Positions 24,357-33,700 of a DNA stretch of 64,000 bases are shown in pieces (position 1 is the first letter of the stretch; each line of letters begins with the position of its first letter). The notes beneath the pieces are model-generated. The model did not search any database and was not told the DNA's origin. It saw only the letters and a list, made by a program, of their open reading frames with translations. The DNA is taken from assembly GCA_023391875.1 (NCBI GenBank), contig JAEWAB010000004.1, forward strand, positions 372,001 through 436,000, read 5' to 3'. The position numbers were made by a program, and so were the translations under genes. Origin of the DNA: Bacillota bacterium (lineage in GTDB: Bacteria; Bacillota; Clostridia; Oscillospirales; Ruminococcaceae).

Positions 24357-25919
24357 ATGATTAATGCTTACGGATACTGCCGCTTTAGTTCTTCACACCA
24401 AAACGAAACCTCAATTGAAGGGCAAAAAAATGCTATTAAAATCTACGCTCGCGATTTTGGCTTTAATATAGTCGGCTGGTACGTGGATAGGGCCATATCA
24501 GGTAAAACGGCTGAACGCAGACCACAATTTATGCAGATGATGCAAGACATAAAATCAGGTGCTGTTTCTGCTGTTTTGGTACATAAGCTTGACCGCTTCT
24601 CGCGTAGCCAAGCTGACTTTGCGGTTTATTCGAAAGAACTCAAGATGCATGATGTCGACCTAGTTTCAGTCATGGAGCGACTCGACGATTCCCCCTCAGG
24701 CAATCTGTTAAAATCTGTAATATCTGCAATTAACAGCTTTTATTTAGATAACCTTTCAAATGAAGTAATGAAAGGGTTAAAGCTGAAAGCTGGAGCAGCA
24801 GAATTCTGTGGTGGTACCCCTCCGCTTGGCTATCGTATTGATGAAAGCGGGCATTATCAGATTGAGCCACATGAAGCCGAAGCAGTAATATCGATTTTCA
24901 AACTGTACGACGAAGGCTACACATATGCCGAGATAATACATCAGCTCAACACTATGGGATATTTAACCAAAAGAGGCAATCCATTTGGAAAGAATTCTAT
25001 ATACGACATTTTTAGAAAAGAGTGCTACATGGGTACATATACCTATAATAAAGCTCAGAAGCGAAAACCGGACGGTTCCAGAAGCAGCAGAAAGAAAAAG
25101 CCGGAGAGTGAGATAATACGGGTAGAGAATGCAATTCCTCCGATAATTAGTCCTGAACTGTGGCAGCGCGTACAAAAGCGTTTAAATAATAATAACAAGA
25201 GCGCTGGCGGTAGATGCCACGCGAAAGAGCTATACCTATTATCGGGGCTCGTGTATTGCGGTAAGTGCGGACATAGGATGGAAGGTAATTCAAGATACCC
25301 AGCTCCAGATCGCCCCAAATTCACTTCCTACCGCTGCAGTTATCGCCATCACGCATTGGCCTGCGATAATAGAGAGATAAAAAGCCAGAACCTCGAGGGG
25401 CACGTACTATCGTTATTGCAGCGATATCTATTGAATGATGATATTATTCCGCAATTAACTCAGGAACTGAACAGGTATATAGCTAAAGCGAACTCCAATC
25501 CAAACGATGATACAGAGAAGTATAAAAGGCGTTTGGCTGAATTAGAAAAGAGCAAGCAGAATCTAATTGAAGCCATCGCGAAAACTGGCTACAGTAATCT
25601 TTTTAACGACAAAATTAAAGAGATTGAGGCGGAGATAAGTACAGTAACCAGTATGCTTAAGCGTTTGGAATATGAGAAAATCAACGTAGTAGTTACGGAA
25701 GAGATGGTGCGCAGTTACTTTAGCAACTTTAAAACCCTTGTAGAGCAGAAGAATTTCCCACAGATAAAAAGGTTCATAGATTCCTATGTCGAACGAGTCG
25801 ATGTTTTCCAAGATACTGTAAAGGTCACCTTTAAGGTGGCCTTTTCTTTATGTCAAAGCGGTGATGTTGTTTACTATTTTGAAAGAGAGGTAGATAGAAA
25901 AAAGGCAAAAACGGCCTAG
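24357..25919 (+). CDS. Large serine recombinase (element integrase)
   Basis: The start chosen is ATG at 24357 (MINAYGYCRFSSSHQNETSI), 12 nt after AAAGG; a TTG 21 nt upstream is possible. The 520-aa protein has the resolvase catalytic domain: nucleophile S11 in YCRFSSS, DRAISGK (44-50), VHKLDRFSR (75-83). The recombinase domain follows (GGTPPLGYRI), then a zinc ribbon with VYCGKCGHRM and a later Cys in ALACDN, and a coiled coil at about 385-440. Such enzymes integrate and excise phages and conjugative elements between attP and attB. It is the last gene of the AT-rich region, consistent with a terminal integrase. Confidence 0.93.
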   Translation: MINAYGYCRFSSSHQNETSIEGQKNAIKIYARDFGFNIVGWYVDRAISGKTAERRPQFMQMMQDIKSGAVSAVLVHKLDRFSRSQADFAVYSKELKMHDVDLVSVMERLDDSPSGNLLKSVISAINSFYLDNLSNEVMKGLKLKAGAAEFCGGTPPLGYRIDESGHYQIEPHEAEAVISIFKLYDEGYTYAEIIHQLNTMGYLTKRGNPFGKNSIYDIFRKECYMGTYTYNKAQKRKPDGSRSSRKKKPESEIIRVENAIPPIISPELWQRVQKRLNNNNKSAGGRCHAKELYLLSGLVYCGKCGHRMEGNSRYPAPDRPKFTSYRCSYRHHALACDNREIKSQNLEGHVLSLLQRYLLNDDIIPQLTQELNRYIAKANSNPNDDTEKYKRRLAELEKSKQNLIEAIAKTGYSNLFNDKIKEIEAEISTVTSMLKRLEYEKINVVVTEEMVRSYFSNFKTLVEQKNFPQIKRFIDSYVERVDVFQDTVKVTFKVAFSLCQSGDVVYYFEREVDRKKAKTA

Positions 25920-25940
25920 TTATTTAGCGTGAATATAAGA

Positions 25941-25972
25941 GGCGCCTCACTTAATTAAAAGTGAGGCGTCTT
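25941..25972. terminator. Bidirectional terminator between recombinase and tRNA-Leu
   Basis: GGCGCCTCAC (25941-25950) pairs with GTGAGGCGTC (25961-25970) with one G-U, loop ttaattaaaa, followed by TTT on the plus strand and TCTTATATT on the minus strand. It serves the recombinase gene and the convergent tRNA. Confidence 0.7.
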
Positions 25973-26058
25973 TGGTGCCGGTGGTGGGACTCGAACCCAC
26001 ACGGTATCGCTACCAACGGATTTTGAGTCCGTCACGTCTGCCATTCCATCACACCGGC
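25973..26058 (-). tRNA. tRNA-Leu (anticodon CAA)
   Basis: The minus strand gives a full cloverleaf: acceptor GCCGGTG/CACCGGC, anticodon stem ACGGA/TCCGT with loop CTCAAAA (anticodon CAA), a long variable arm typical of leucine tRNAs, T-loop GGTTCGAGTCC and an encoded CCA. It marks the change from AT-rich accessory DNA to GC-rich core DNA; its 3' end faces the element. Confidence 0.95.
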
Positions 26059-26146
26059 AAGGAACTCATATATTATATACGATTTTTGACGTAAATGCAA
26101 GCCGAAAACATGCGTTTTCAAACCGATTTCTCCCATACCTATTCAA

Positions 26147-26180
26147 TTAAAAGAGCCTACACAAACAACTGCGTAGGCCC
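26147..26180 (-). terminator. Terminator of the permease operon
   Basis: On the minus strand GCCTAC/GTAGGC stem around 26178-26154 followed by TCTTTTAATT. It lies about 45 bp after the stop of the permease gene. Confidence 0.6.
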
Positions 26181-26225
26181 TGTATGGAATGATATTCAGT
26201 TATAAAAGTACCACAGTAAATCTGC

Positions 26226-27416
26226 TTATTCGTGCCGCAGCGCCTCAATAGGGCTGAGCCTTGCCGCCTTTCTGGCGGGGTAGATGCCGAAGAAGATACC
26301 CACCGAGCAGGAGAACAGCATCGAAAACAGAACCGAAGCAGGGGTAAGTACCGGCGTTACGCCAAGCGGTGTACATACCAAGAATGCCCCCAAAGTGCCC
26401 AGCACAACACCCGCGGCACCGCCGATCAGGGTAAGGATCGCGGACTCGGTTAAAAACTGAAACATAATAACCCCTGTGCGGGCACCCAACGATTTTCGGA
26501 TACCGATCTCGCGGGTTCGTTCGGTAACGGCCACCAGCATGATATTCATTACGCCGATGCCGCCTACCAGCAGCGAAATGGCGGCCACCGCTGCCACAAA
26601 GGTCTGGAACAGGTTCATAATGGTGCTGATTTGGTCGACGTACTTGTTCATATTCTCAGAGGTATAAACCTCCTCGCCGCTGTTGTTATGGCGGCGTTCC
26701 AATATGCTGACTACCGCGGTACGCATGCCGTCAACCTGCTCGTCCTTTTCGGCCAGCACATAGATGCTGCTGATATCCGGGCTTTCCCCGGTCATGGCTA
26801 TCAGGGTGGAATAGGGTACATACAGCTGAGCTACATCTCCGCCGAAGACGCTGGACTTTGCTACACCAACAATCTTTAACGCGGCGTTGTGACGCCAAAT
26901 GGAGGTGTTTACCGTAAGCCCTGTTACATCCACATTGCCAAACAGCTTTCTTGCGGTGTTTTCGTCAATAACGCATACGTTGCGGGCTTCCTGATATTCG
27001 CTTTGGGTATAGTTTCTGCCGCTGAGCAGCGTTAAACCGGCCAGCGTTGGCAGCTGCTCGGTGCCGCAGATAAACACAGCGTCAAGGTCCTCGGTGCGCC
27101 CCTCTATGCTGCCCATCGTCTGCAGCACCGGTGTTACGGCGGTTAAGTAGGGAATACTGCGCTTTATCGCATCAAGGTCTTCGAATGTCATGTAGTCGCT
27201 CTGTGTGGCCTTCTTACTGTCTACCGATACCGACGCGGCTGCCTTACCGAGTTGAGCCACCTCGCCAATCAAGCGGTTCTGAGCGCCTCCGCCTGCCGAG
27301 ATAATCATAATTACCGAAGCGATACCGATAACGATGCCCAGCATGGTAAGAAAAGAACGCGTTTTATTCGAGGCAATGCTTTTGAGCGCCATCTTTATGT
27401 TATCTATCAGATTCAA
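26226..27416 (-). CDS. MacB-type ABC transporter permease (FtsX family)
   Basis: The 396-aa protein has the MacB/FtsX layout: an N-terminal transmembrane helix (SFLTMLGIVIGIASVIMIIS, 21-40), a large extracytoplasmic MacB_PCD domain (about 45-260), and three C-terminal helices, the first containing ISLLVGGIGVMNIMLVAVTE and the coupling sequence ERTREIGIRKSLGA. Such permeases work with an ATPase and an adaptor protein to export peptides or lipoprotein-like substrates. The adaptor gene lies 29 bp upstream, but no ATPase gene is present in this operon; one may be encoded elsewhere. Confidence 0.92.
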   Translation of the reverse strand: MNLIDNIKMALKSIASNKTRSFLTMLGIVIGIASVIMIISAGGGAQNRLIGEVAQLGKAAASVSVDSKKATQSDYMTFEDLDAIKRSIPYLTAVTPVLQTMGSIEGRTEDLDAVFICGTEQLPTLAGLTLLSGRNYTQSEYQEARNVCVIDENTARKLFGNVDVTGLTVNTSIWRHNAALKIVGVAKSSVFGGDVAQLYVPYSTLIAMTGESPDISSIYVLAEKDEQVDGMRTAVVSILERRHNNSGEEVYTSENMNKYVDQISTIMNLFQTFVAAVAAISLLVGGIGVMNIMLVAVTERTREIGIRKSLGARTGVIMFQFLTESAILTLIGGAAGVVLGTLGAFLVCTPLGVTPVLTPASVLFSMLFSCSVGIFFGIYPARKAARLSPIEALRHE

Positions 27417-27445
27417 GCTTTACACCTCACTATGAAAGACATGGC

Positions 27446-28657
27446 TCAGACCAGTTGGTCTACCGTTACCGTCATGCCTTCGGTAAAGGTGCTGGGCGTA
27501 ATCGTGGCTACTACATCGCCCTCTTTAAGGCCGGAGATTACCTCCGTATGGGTTTCGGAACTGCTGCCAAGCTCCACATAAGCCTTTTTGGAGATGCCGT
27601 TTTCTATCACAAGGCAATAGGTGCCGTCGCGATCAGTTTTAAGCGCCTCGATGGGTACTGTCAGTACCTGCGGCTTGTGTGCAACCAGTATGGAAAGATC
27701 GGCCTCAAGCCCAAGCACCACATTATCAGGCGCGGTGTCAAAGGATGCCTCTGCCTTTACAACCGTCGAGGTGCCTTCCAGAGTGGTGGTGGCGTCAATT
27801 TTAGAAACCTTTCCGGGGTATTCGGTGTTGCCAATCTGGATGGTTACAGGCTGGCCTACCTTTACCGAGTTGATGTCATATTTGCCGAGCGAGAAGGATA
27901 CCACCGGGTTTTCGAGCGATTCGATGACGATACCCGCTGCGGCAGGGGAAGCGACCCCGCCCTCCGCCAGAGTAAGCTCAGTGACAACCCCCGATATACC
28001 GGCTGTAATCCCCGAATTACCCTCGTCAAGATATTTTCTACTGGAGCTTACGGAGATTCCACTGAGGTTCATGCTGTTTTTTAGCTGCTCAACCTTCTCT
28101 TCGCTGATTATCGTATTCATTGCCTTGGATCTATCCTGTTTATAGTCCATAATATCTTCTTTTAGTTCGGCAATTTCTTTTGCGTCCTCGGTATCCAGCT
28201 CATTTAAACCGTCAATATCGTCTTCAGCCCACTGAATCTGCTTATTTTTAAGCTCAACGACATCTTCGTTTTCCTGATTACTCCGAACAGCGTCGTCATA
28301 GGCAAGTTTCGCGTTAGCATATTGCAGCGCTGCCTGACTATAGGAGTTCTTCAGATCATCCACGTCGAATTCGGCCAGGAGATCACCGGCCTTTACAATG
28401 TCACCTTTTTTGATGTTCAGCTTATTCACCGTCACCTGCGCTGGCGCAAAATATGTCTCGCTGTTTGCGGCCTTCACAGTCCCAGAAAGTGAAACAAACT
28501 GTTCGATATCAGCCTTCGCAATCGTAGTAGCCGTAATGTGTATGGTCTTATCCATAAAGAACATGTCGTACACGACTGACCCGCCGATTAATAACACAAT
28601 AACCGACAAAATAACAATCAAGCGGATTCTTTTTTTAACCTTTTTGTCAAGTGCCAT
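27446..28657 (-). CDS. HlyD/MacA-like efflux adaptor (membrane fusion protein)
   Basis: The start chosen is ATG at 28657 (MALDKKVKKRIRLIVIL), 15 codons inside the longest frame, because the residues before the transmembrane helix are then typical. The 403-aa protein has one N-terminal helix (VILSVIVLLIGGSVVYDMF), a biotinyl-lipoyl half motif (KKGDIVKAGDLLAEFD), a Glu/Asp/Lys-rich coiled coil (about 110-200), and beta-barrel segments (KVGQPVTIQIGNTEYPGKVS). It links a MacB-type permease to the outside of the cell wall. It is the first gene of the operon. Confidence 0.9.
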   Translation of the reverse strand: MALDKKVKKRIRLIVILSVIVLLIGGSVVYDMFFMDKTIHITATTIAKADIEQFVSLSGTVKAANSETYFAPAQVTVNKLNIKKGDIVKAGDLLAEFDVDDLKNSYSQAALQYANAKLAYDDAVRSNQENEDVVELKNKQIQWAEDDIDGLNELDTEDAKEIAELKEDIMDYKQDRSKAMNTIISEEKVEQLKNSMNLSGISVSSSRKYLDEGNSGITAGISGVVTELTLAEGGVASPAAAGIVIESLENPVVSFSLGKYDINSVKVGQPVTIQIGNTEYPGKVSKIDATTTLEGTSTVVKAEASFDTAPDNVVLGLEADLSILVAHKPQVLTVPIEALKTDRDGTYCLVIENGISKKAYVELGSSSETHTEVISGLKEGDVVATITPSTFTEGMTVTVDQLV

Positions 28658-28733
28658 ATGGAAGAGGTCCCCACTTTCTAAGTATGTTGAATAGAGATAC
28701 AATTATTGGCAATAAATGATAAATGATTATCTA

Positions 28734-28762
28734 ATTATATAGCAGATTTTTCCCCATATCAA
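28734..28762 (-). promoter_or_regulatory. Sigma-A type promoter of the adaptor-permease operon
   Basis: Minus-strand TTGATA (28762-28757), a 17-nt spacer and TATAAT (28739-28734), about 77 bp before the adaptor ATG. The rest of 28763-28944 shows nothing identifiable. Confidence 0.75.
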
Positions 28763-28944
28763 ACGAATCCATAAAAAGTTTAAAGTTAATTTACAACAGG
28801 GAAAAGGAAAATTAAAAACGCACAAAACTATTTAACAGTCAGCCGTTAGCTATGTTTATTTCCACAATGAAACACTAAGGCAGAAACGAAATTTCCTTTT
28901 CACGAGACAAGTCGTCATATTTCAGGTATCATACGCCCAACATG

Positions 28945-28988
28945 AAAAACGGCTGTACCACAAGACCATAAAGTCATAGGTACAGCCG
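28945..28988 (-). terminator. Terminator of the carboxypeptidase-like gene
   Basis: Perfect 10-bp stem CGGCTGTACC/GGTACAGCCG (28988-28979 with 28959-28950 on the minus strand) followed by TTTTT. Confidence 0.88.
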
Positions 28989-29004
28989 CTTTCGCTTTGT
29001 GTTT

Positions 29005-30351
29005 TTACCGTCTCATCGGCGGGCGGGGGGAGGCGTTCTGCTCGAGATCGCGGCGCAACTGCTTGCGGCGCTGCTCCAGCGCCCGCTTACGTTTTTTGCG
29101 GTAGCGTATGAGGTTTATCTGACGGATAATCAAAAGCAGTACAAAAAGTGAGAGTAGAACAATACCCGTAGTAATCAGGATATTAACGATGATATTGTTC
29201 TTCCCGCCTTCATTAACGGAAGCCGCCGCCAGAAGATTGACGGAGTTCGTCTTTTGCTGGTTATAGATGATGTCTGCACTGCCCACTGTATCCCCTTTGC
29301 GTACCGGCTCAGAGATACCGGCGGGTATGCGGCAGAGCAGCTGGATGTCCTGCAACGCAGCCCCCTTGGGCAGCAGCTCCTCCAGCTTCTTCTCCGGCCT
29401 TAAGGCAAGCTCTTTTGCATTAAAATTACCCGATACTCCCACTGATACGATAGGCCCGTCCTTTTCGGGAGGGGTGGCCAGCACGCAGGTAGCAGATGCC
29501 CACGTCAGCAGCTTTTTAGCGTCGTCGTATACGGCACTGCCTTCCGCCGAGTAGGGAGCGCCCATCAATACCGTCATCAGACGCAGGCCGTTTTGTTCCA
29601 GAGTACATACAAGGTTTAAGCCATTTTCTTCACTGGCGCTGTATTTGAGGCCAACGATACCGGCCGGAAAGCCATCTGTTTCGGAAAGGATTCTATCGTT
29701 GTTGGTCACCGTGCGCGCATCCTGGTCGGCACGCCCCGTAATCGTGTAATCCGTTTTTTGGGCAATCTCAAGATAGCTCGCGTTTTTCGACGCGGCCGCA
29801 GCAAAGGCGGCGACATCGCGCGCCGTGGTGTAATTATGGGTGTCATGCACCCCGGTGGGGTTTACGAAGTTGGTGGATTTGGTTCCAAGCTCCTTTGACC
29901 GCTCATTCAGCCGGGAGATAAAGTTGTTGATATCGCCGCCGCCCGCCGTCTGGGCAATCAGGGTCGCGGCGTTGTTATCGGTGCCCATAATCACGCAATG
30001 CAGAAGGTCCTGCATGGTATATACCTCCCCCGGGGCGGCCCCGGAGAGAGGCAAACCGGCTTCGTTCTGTTCTGCCACAAAATCTTCCGGTATCGTTATC
30101 TCTTCATTTACATCCTGCGTTTCTTCCAGCGCGATTACTGCGGTCAGCATCTGTGTGAGCGCCGAGGGGAACATCAGTTTATCGGCGTTTTTTTCAAAGA
30201 TGATGTCGTTTGTGTTCATATCCACCAAAAAAGCTGCATCGCTTGCAAGCTCAAAATCCGGTATATGGGTATAAGGCTTACCTGCTTTTTGACAGCCAGA
30301 AAAGATGCCCAAGAGCATTGTCAGCACAAGCAGCAACGAAGCAGCTTTCAC
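29005..30351 (-). CDS. D-alanyl-D-alanine carboxypeptidase homologue lacking catalytic motifs (lipoprotein)
   Basis: The start chosen is GTG at 30351, 8 nt after GGGGAGG and 35 bp below a good promoter; the longer frame to 30480 crosses that promoter. The 448-aa protein has a lipoprotein signal (LLLVLTMLLGIFSGC, C20), an S11/PBP5-like domain (about 38-310) and a C-terminal membrane helix (ILITTGIVLLSLFVLLLIIR) with a basic tail. Fold motifs are there (FLVDMNTNDIIFEKNADKLM, NFVNPTGVHDTHNYTTA), but the SxxK site reads SALT (63-66), SxN reads TDN (124-126) and KTG reads KYS (236-238). It should not acylate; a binding or regulatory role is inferred. The 47585 homologue keeps all three motifs. Confidence 0.88.
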   Translation of the reverse strand: MKAASLLLVLTMLLGIFSGCQKAGKPYTHIPDFELASDAAFLVDMNTNDIIFEKNADKLMFPSALTQMLTAVIALEETQDVNEEITIPEDFVAEQNEAGLPLSGAAPGEVYTMQDLLHCVIMGTDNNAATLIAQTAGGGDINNFISRLNERSKELGTKSTNFVNPTGVHDTHNYTTARDVAAFAAAASKNASYLEIAQKTDYTITGRADQDARTVTNNDRILSETDGFPAGIVGLKYSASEENGLNLVCTLEQNGLRLMTVLMGAPYSAEGSAVYDDAKKLLTWASATCVLATPPEKDGPIVSVGVSGNFNAKELALRPEKKLEELLPKGAALQDIQLLCRIPAGISEPVRKGDTVGSADIIYNQQKTNSVNLLAAASVNEGGKNNIIVNILITTGIVLLSLFVLLLIIRQINLIRYRKKRKRALEQRRKQLRRDLEQNASPRPPMRR

Positions 30352-30729
30352 TACAAAAACCTCCCCAATGCAGTTTCGATATTCTTTCGTTGTTATATAT
30401 AGAGCTACTATACCAGACAAAGTTCTAATAATATAGCACCATATTGTAAACAACTGCTGTTTTTGCCATGATAACGTCATTCCTAAGCGATTTATATACC
30501 ATTATCGATTATAAAAAGGGATGGAAGGGTAAATATAGTATAATGTAATACTATTTTTTGTATTGTTATGCTATAATGTAATTGAGTGTATAAAGCTAAA
30601 GTATAATAAAGTTTTTTGGGGTTTATCCGATAAATAAGTTGAAAACGATTCTTCTGCTTTTGTCTCTTATAAAAAGTAATAAAGGGTTTACAGCGTTTAA
30701 AACGCCTTACAATACGGAGGTAAAACGGG
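30352..30729. other. Divergent intergenic region
   Basis: Holds the minus-strand promoter listed separately and, for the plus-strand gene, an extended -10 like TGCTATAAT (30569-30577) in a very AT-rich stretch with repeated TATAATGTAAT, but no convincing -35. No gene is seen. Confidence 0.5.
30393..30421 (-). promoter_or_regulatory. Sigma-A type promoter of the carboxypeptidase-like gene
   Basis: Minus-strand TTGTCT (30421-30416), a 17-nt spacer and TATAAC (30398-30393). It fixes the gene start downstream at 30351. Confidence 0.7.
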
Positions 30730-33700
30730 ATGAGAAAGCTTCCTCTCAGGCTCATCACATTATTTTTAACACTGACGCTATTCATTACATATATCCCCGT
30801 TTTTTCGGCTGAAACCGGGAATAAGTGGCTGAAATTTAATAAGACGGGCGACACCTCGCAGGCTATCATCGTAGAGGGCAGAGGTGTGAAGCTTGTTAAT
30901 TCCGCGCCGGCGGGCTATTATTTGAGCCAGCTCATCATCCGCGACAGCAGCAATGCAATCGTAGAGCCAGGCACGGTCTGCACAATCAATGAGAGTAACG
31001 ACACCTTAAACGCGGTGCCGGGCGCCAGCGGCGTATACTCCGTCATGGGTGATTTCTACACCCTCAACGCAATCGGTGACGCGCAGGAATCTTACTGTGT
31101 TGCCGGCGAAGACGGTGAAGAAGATACCTACTTTAACTATGTGGCTAAGGTAACAAGCGATAGAAATAACCTTATTAAACAGGATAGCTTCGTTTCGCTG
31201 AAGGTAACCGATCTTGCCCCCGACGGGTCCCCAAAGTTTGAGATCTCTACCGATTCCGCGTCTGACGCATCCATCGGCGTTTTCAAAGACTTTAACATGG
31301 TATCCTCCTCCAAGCCCACACCGACGGCAGACGGCAAATTTACCTACACGGTGGGCTTCAGCCACACCGCTACCTCGGCAAGGCTCACCATACAGCTGAT
31401 TACTGACCATGAAATTACCAAAAACAGCCGCTTCAGGATCACCTTCGCCACGCAGAAATCAGACAGCATTATTCTGGTTATCAAAACCAAGCAGCAGCTG
31501 GTTGACGACGTAAAGCAGGCCATGCAGGACCCGAACCAAAGAACCCCCTACATCCAGCTTACCGGTTTTGACGACCTCAACTTCATCACCAGCGACTTTA
31601 CGGTTGCCAAGCGCGCCGAGGTCTATGGGGTTACCGTAGATTTTGAATGGAAGTGGACGCCCAAGGACGAATCGGGCAAAAATGCGGTTACCATCAACGT
31701 GCCCCTCTTTTCTCAGATCAATAATGTTCGCGTCAAGCGGCAGGAGGATGATGTCGAGGGCGTTTTGACCGCGACCATCTCTTATCTGCCGTCCGGCGCG
31801 CTCGAAGAAGATAAGGTGTCTGCCGACTGTAACCTGCGCTTGGTCGTAAAGGGCAGCGGTACCTCGCCGTCTATCCAAATTGTGAAGACGGAAGACCCGC
31901 TCGAGACAGTGCCCATTCAGGCGACCAATGTGCTGGATATCTATAAGGAAGGGTCGGTTCCGGGCTTTCACCAGCAGCCGGGCTCGTATAACCCCCTGTT
32001 TATTCATCTGCTCATGGGCAAAAAGGGCGGCCGGGCCGACTATGTAACGATTGATTCTTCCAATAAAAACATCGCCGAGGCTAAAAAACAAGGCACAACC
32101 ATCGGCAGCTATACCGACACCTACGCGTGGAAGGGCAGGCTTGAAAACCCGAGCGGCGACGAACTGGTGGAAGAACCGATCGGCCTGCAGTTTGTTCCCC
32201 TCCAGGTGGGTGTTACAACCATTACGGCGGAGTATTTTGTTACCACCAGCAGCGGCAGCATGAAGGTGAATGAGATTAAATTCAACCTGCAGGTGGTAGA
32301 CTCGTCTCCGGATAAAGACTCAACGCTCAGCAGCTTAGAGGTATTTGAGATTGACGCAACAGGCGACAGCGTTACCCGTGCACTCTCCTTTAACCCGCAG
32401 ACAAAGGAGTACAACCTGTTCGTGGGCAACTGGGTGCAGTCGCTGCGTTTCAGAGCGTCCAAAAACAGCTTGAAGGCATCTTCCGATATCACCGTCCGTC
32501 TCAATGGAGACGAGGTGGGCACCATGCGCTCGGGGAATAAGAGCGATGCGTTCGCTATAAGCGACCCGAGCATCATCCGTTACAATTTTGAGATTGTTGT
32601 TACCGCCGAGGACCTTACGCAGAGTATTTATAAGATAAACGTCGAGCGCCTTCCCCCCAGCGATGATGCATCGCTCTCCGGCTTGGTGGTGAAAGACGAT
32701 GAAGGCAACGCACATGAATACACGCAGGCAAATTCCCCCGACAACCATAACTTTGACCCGGGGGTAAAAACCTATAAGATGAGCCTGCCCTTTAACATCA
32801 AGCGTATTACGCTGGAGACCCCCACTACCCATCAGAAGGCAACGGTTGCCATCACTCCCGAGCCGCAGGACGACTTAGACCTCTTTGACCCGAATAAATA
32901 TATCACGGTTGATACCGATACGCTGCTGGTCACCATCACGGTAACGGCGGAGGACGGTATTACCCAAACTGTGTACCAGCTGCAGATTACGCGCCTGCCG
33001 CCCGACTCCGATTCGTTGCTCGCCTCTCTGGATATCAAAGACCACACCACGCAGAGCATTGATTTCGGTTTCAGCAAGTATACCGAAACCTACGATACCG
33101 TACTGGTGGACAACCCCGTAAGGTTTGTTACCGTCTACCCGGTTGCCGAAAGTAAATTCGCCACCGTAGAGATAAACCAGCAGCCGGTTGAGGCCGGTAA
33201 GGGCTATCGCATCGATTTGGACGTCAATGTCACCATGCCGATTATCGTGACGGTTACCGCCGAGAACGGGGTGGATATCTCAACCTACCGCCTCACCGTC
33301 AAGCGCCAGCTGCCCAGCAGTGACGCCTCCCTTTCAAACCTCACGGTAAGTTCACTTGCGATTACGCCGGTGTTCTCGCCCACCAACCAGAGGTACACAG
33401 CCATCGCCACCGGTTCCACCACGTCGGTGACTGCGACGCCTACCGCCACCTACAGCGGGGCAACCATTACCGTTAACAATATCCCCGTAAAGAGCGGCAA
33501 CGCCAGCGGCAATATACGCCTCAGCGAGGTGACGACGGTTACGGTGGTGGTTACGGCGGAGGATAAGGTGACCAAACGCACCTATACCGTTACCATTACC
33601 AACGACGACCTGCGCGTAAAGGGCAAGAACGCCGACCTTAAGAGCCTGAAGGTAAATGAGGGCGATATGGCGCCGGATTTTAAGAGCTCTATTACCACCT

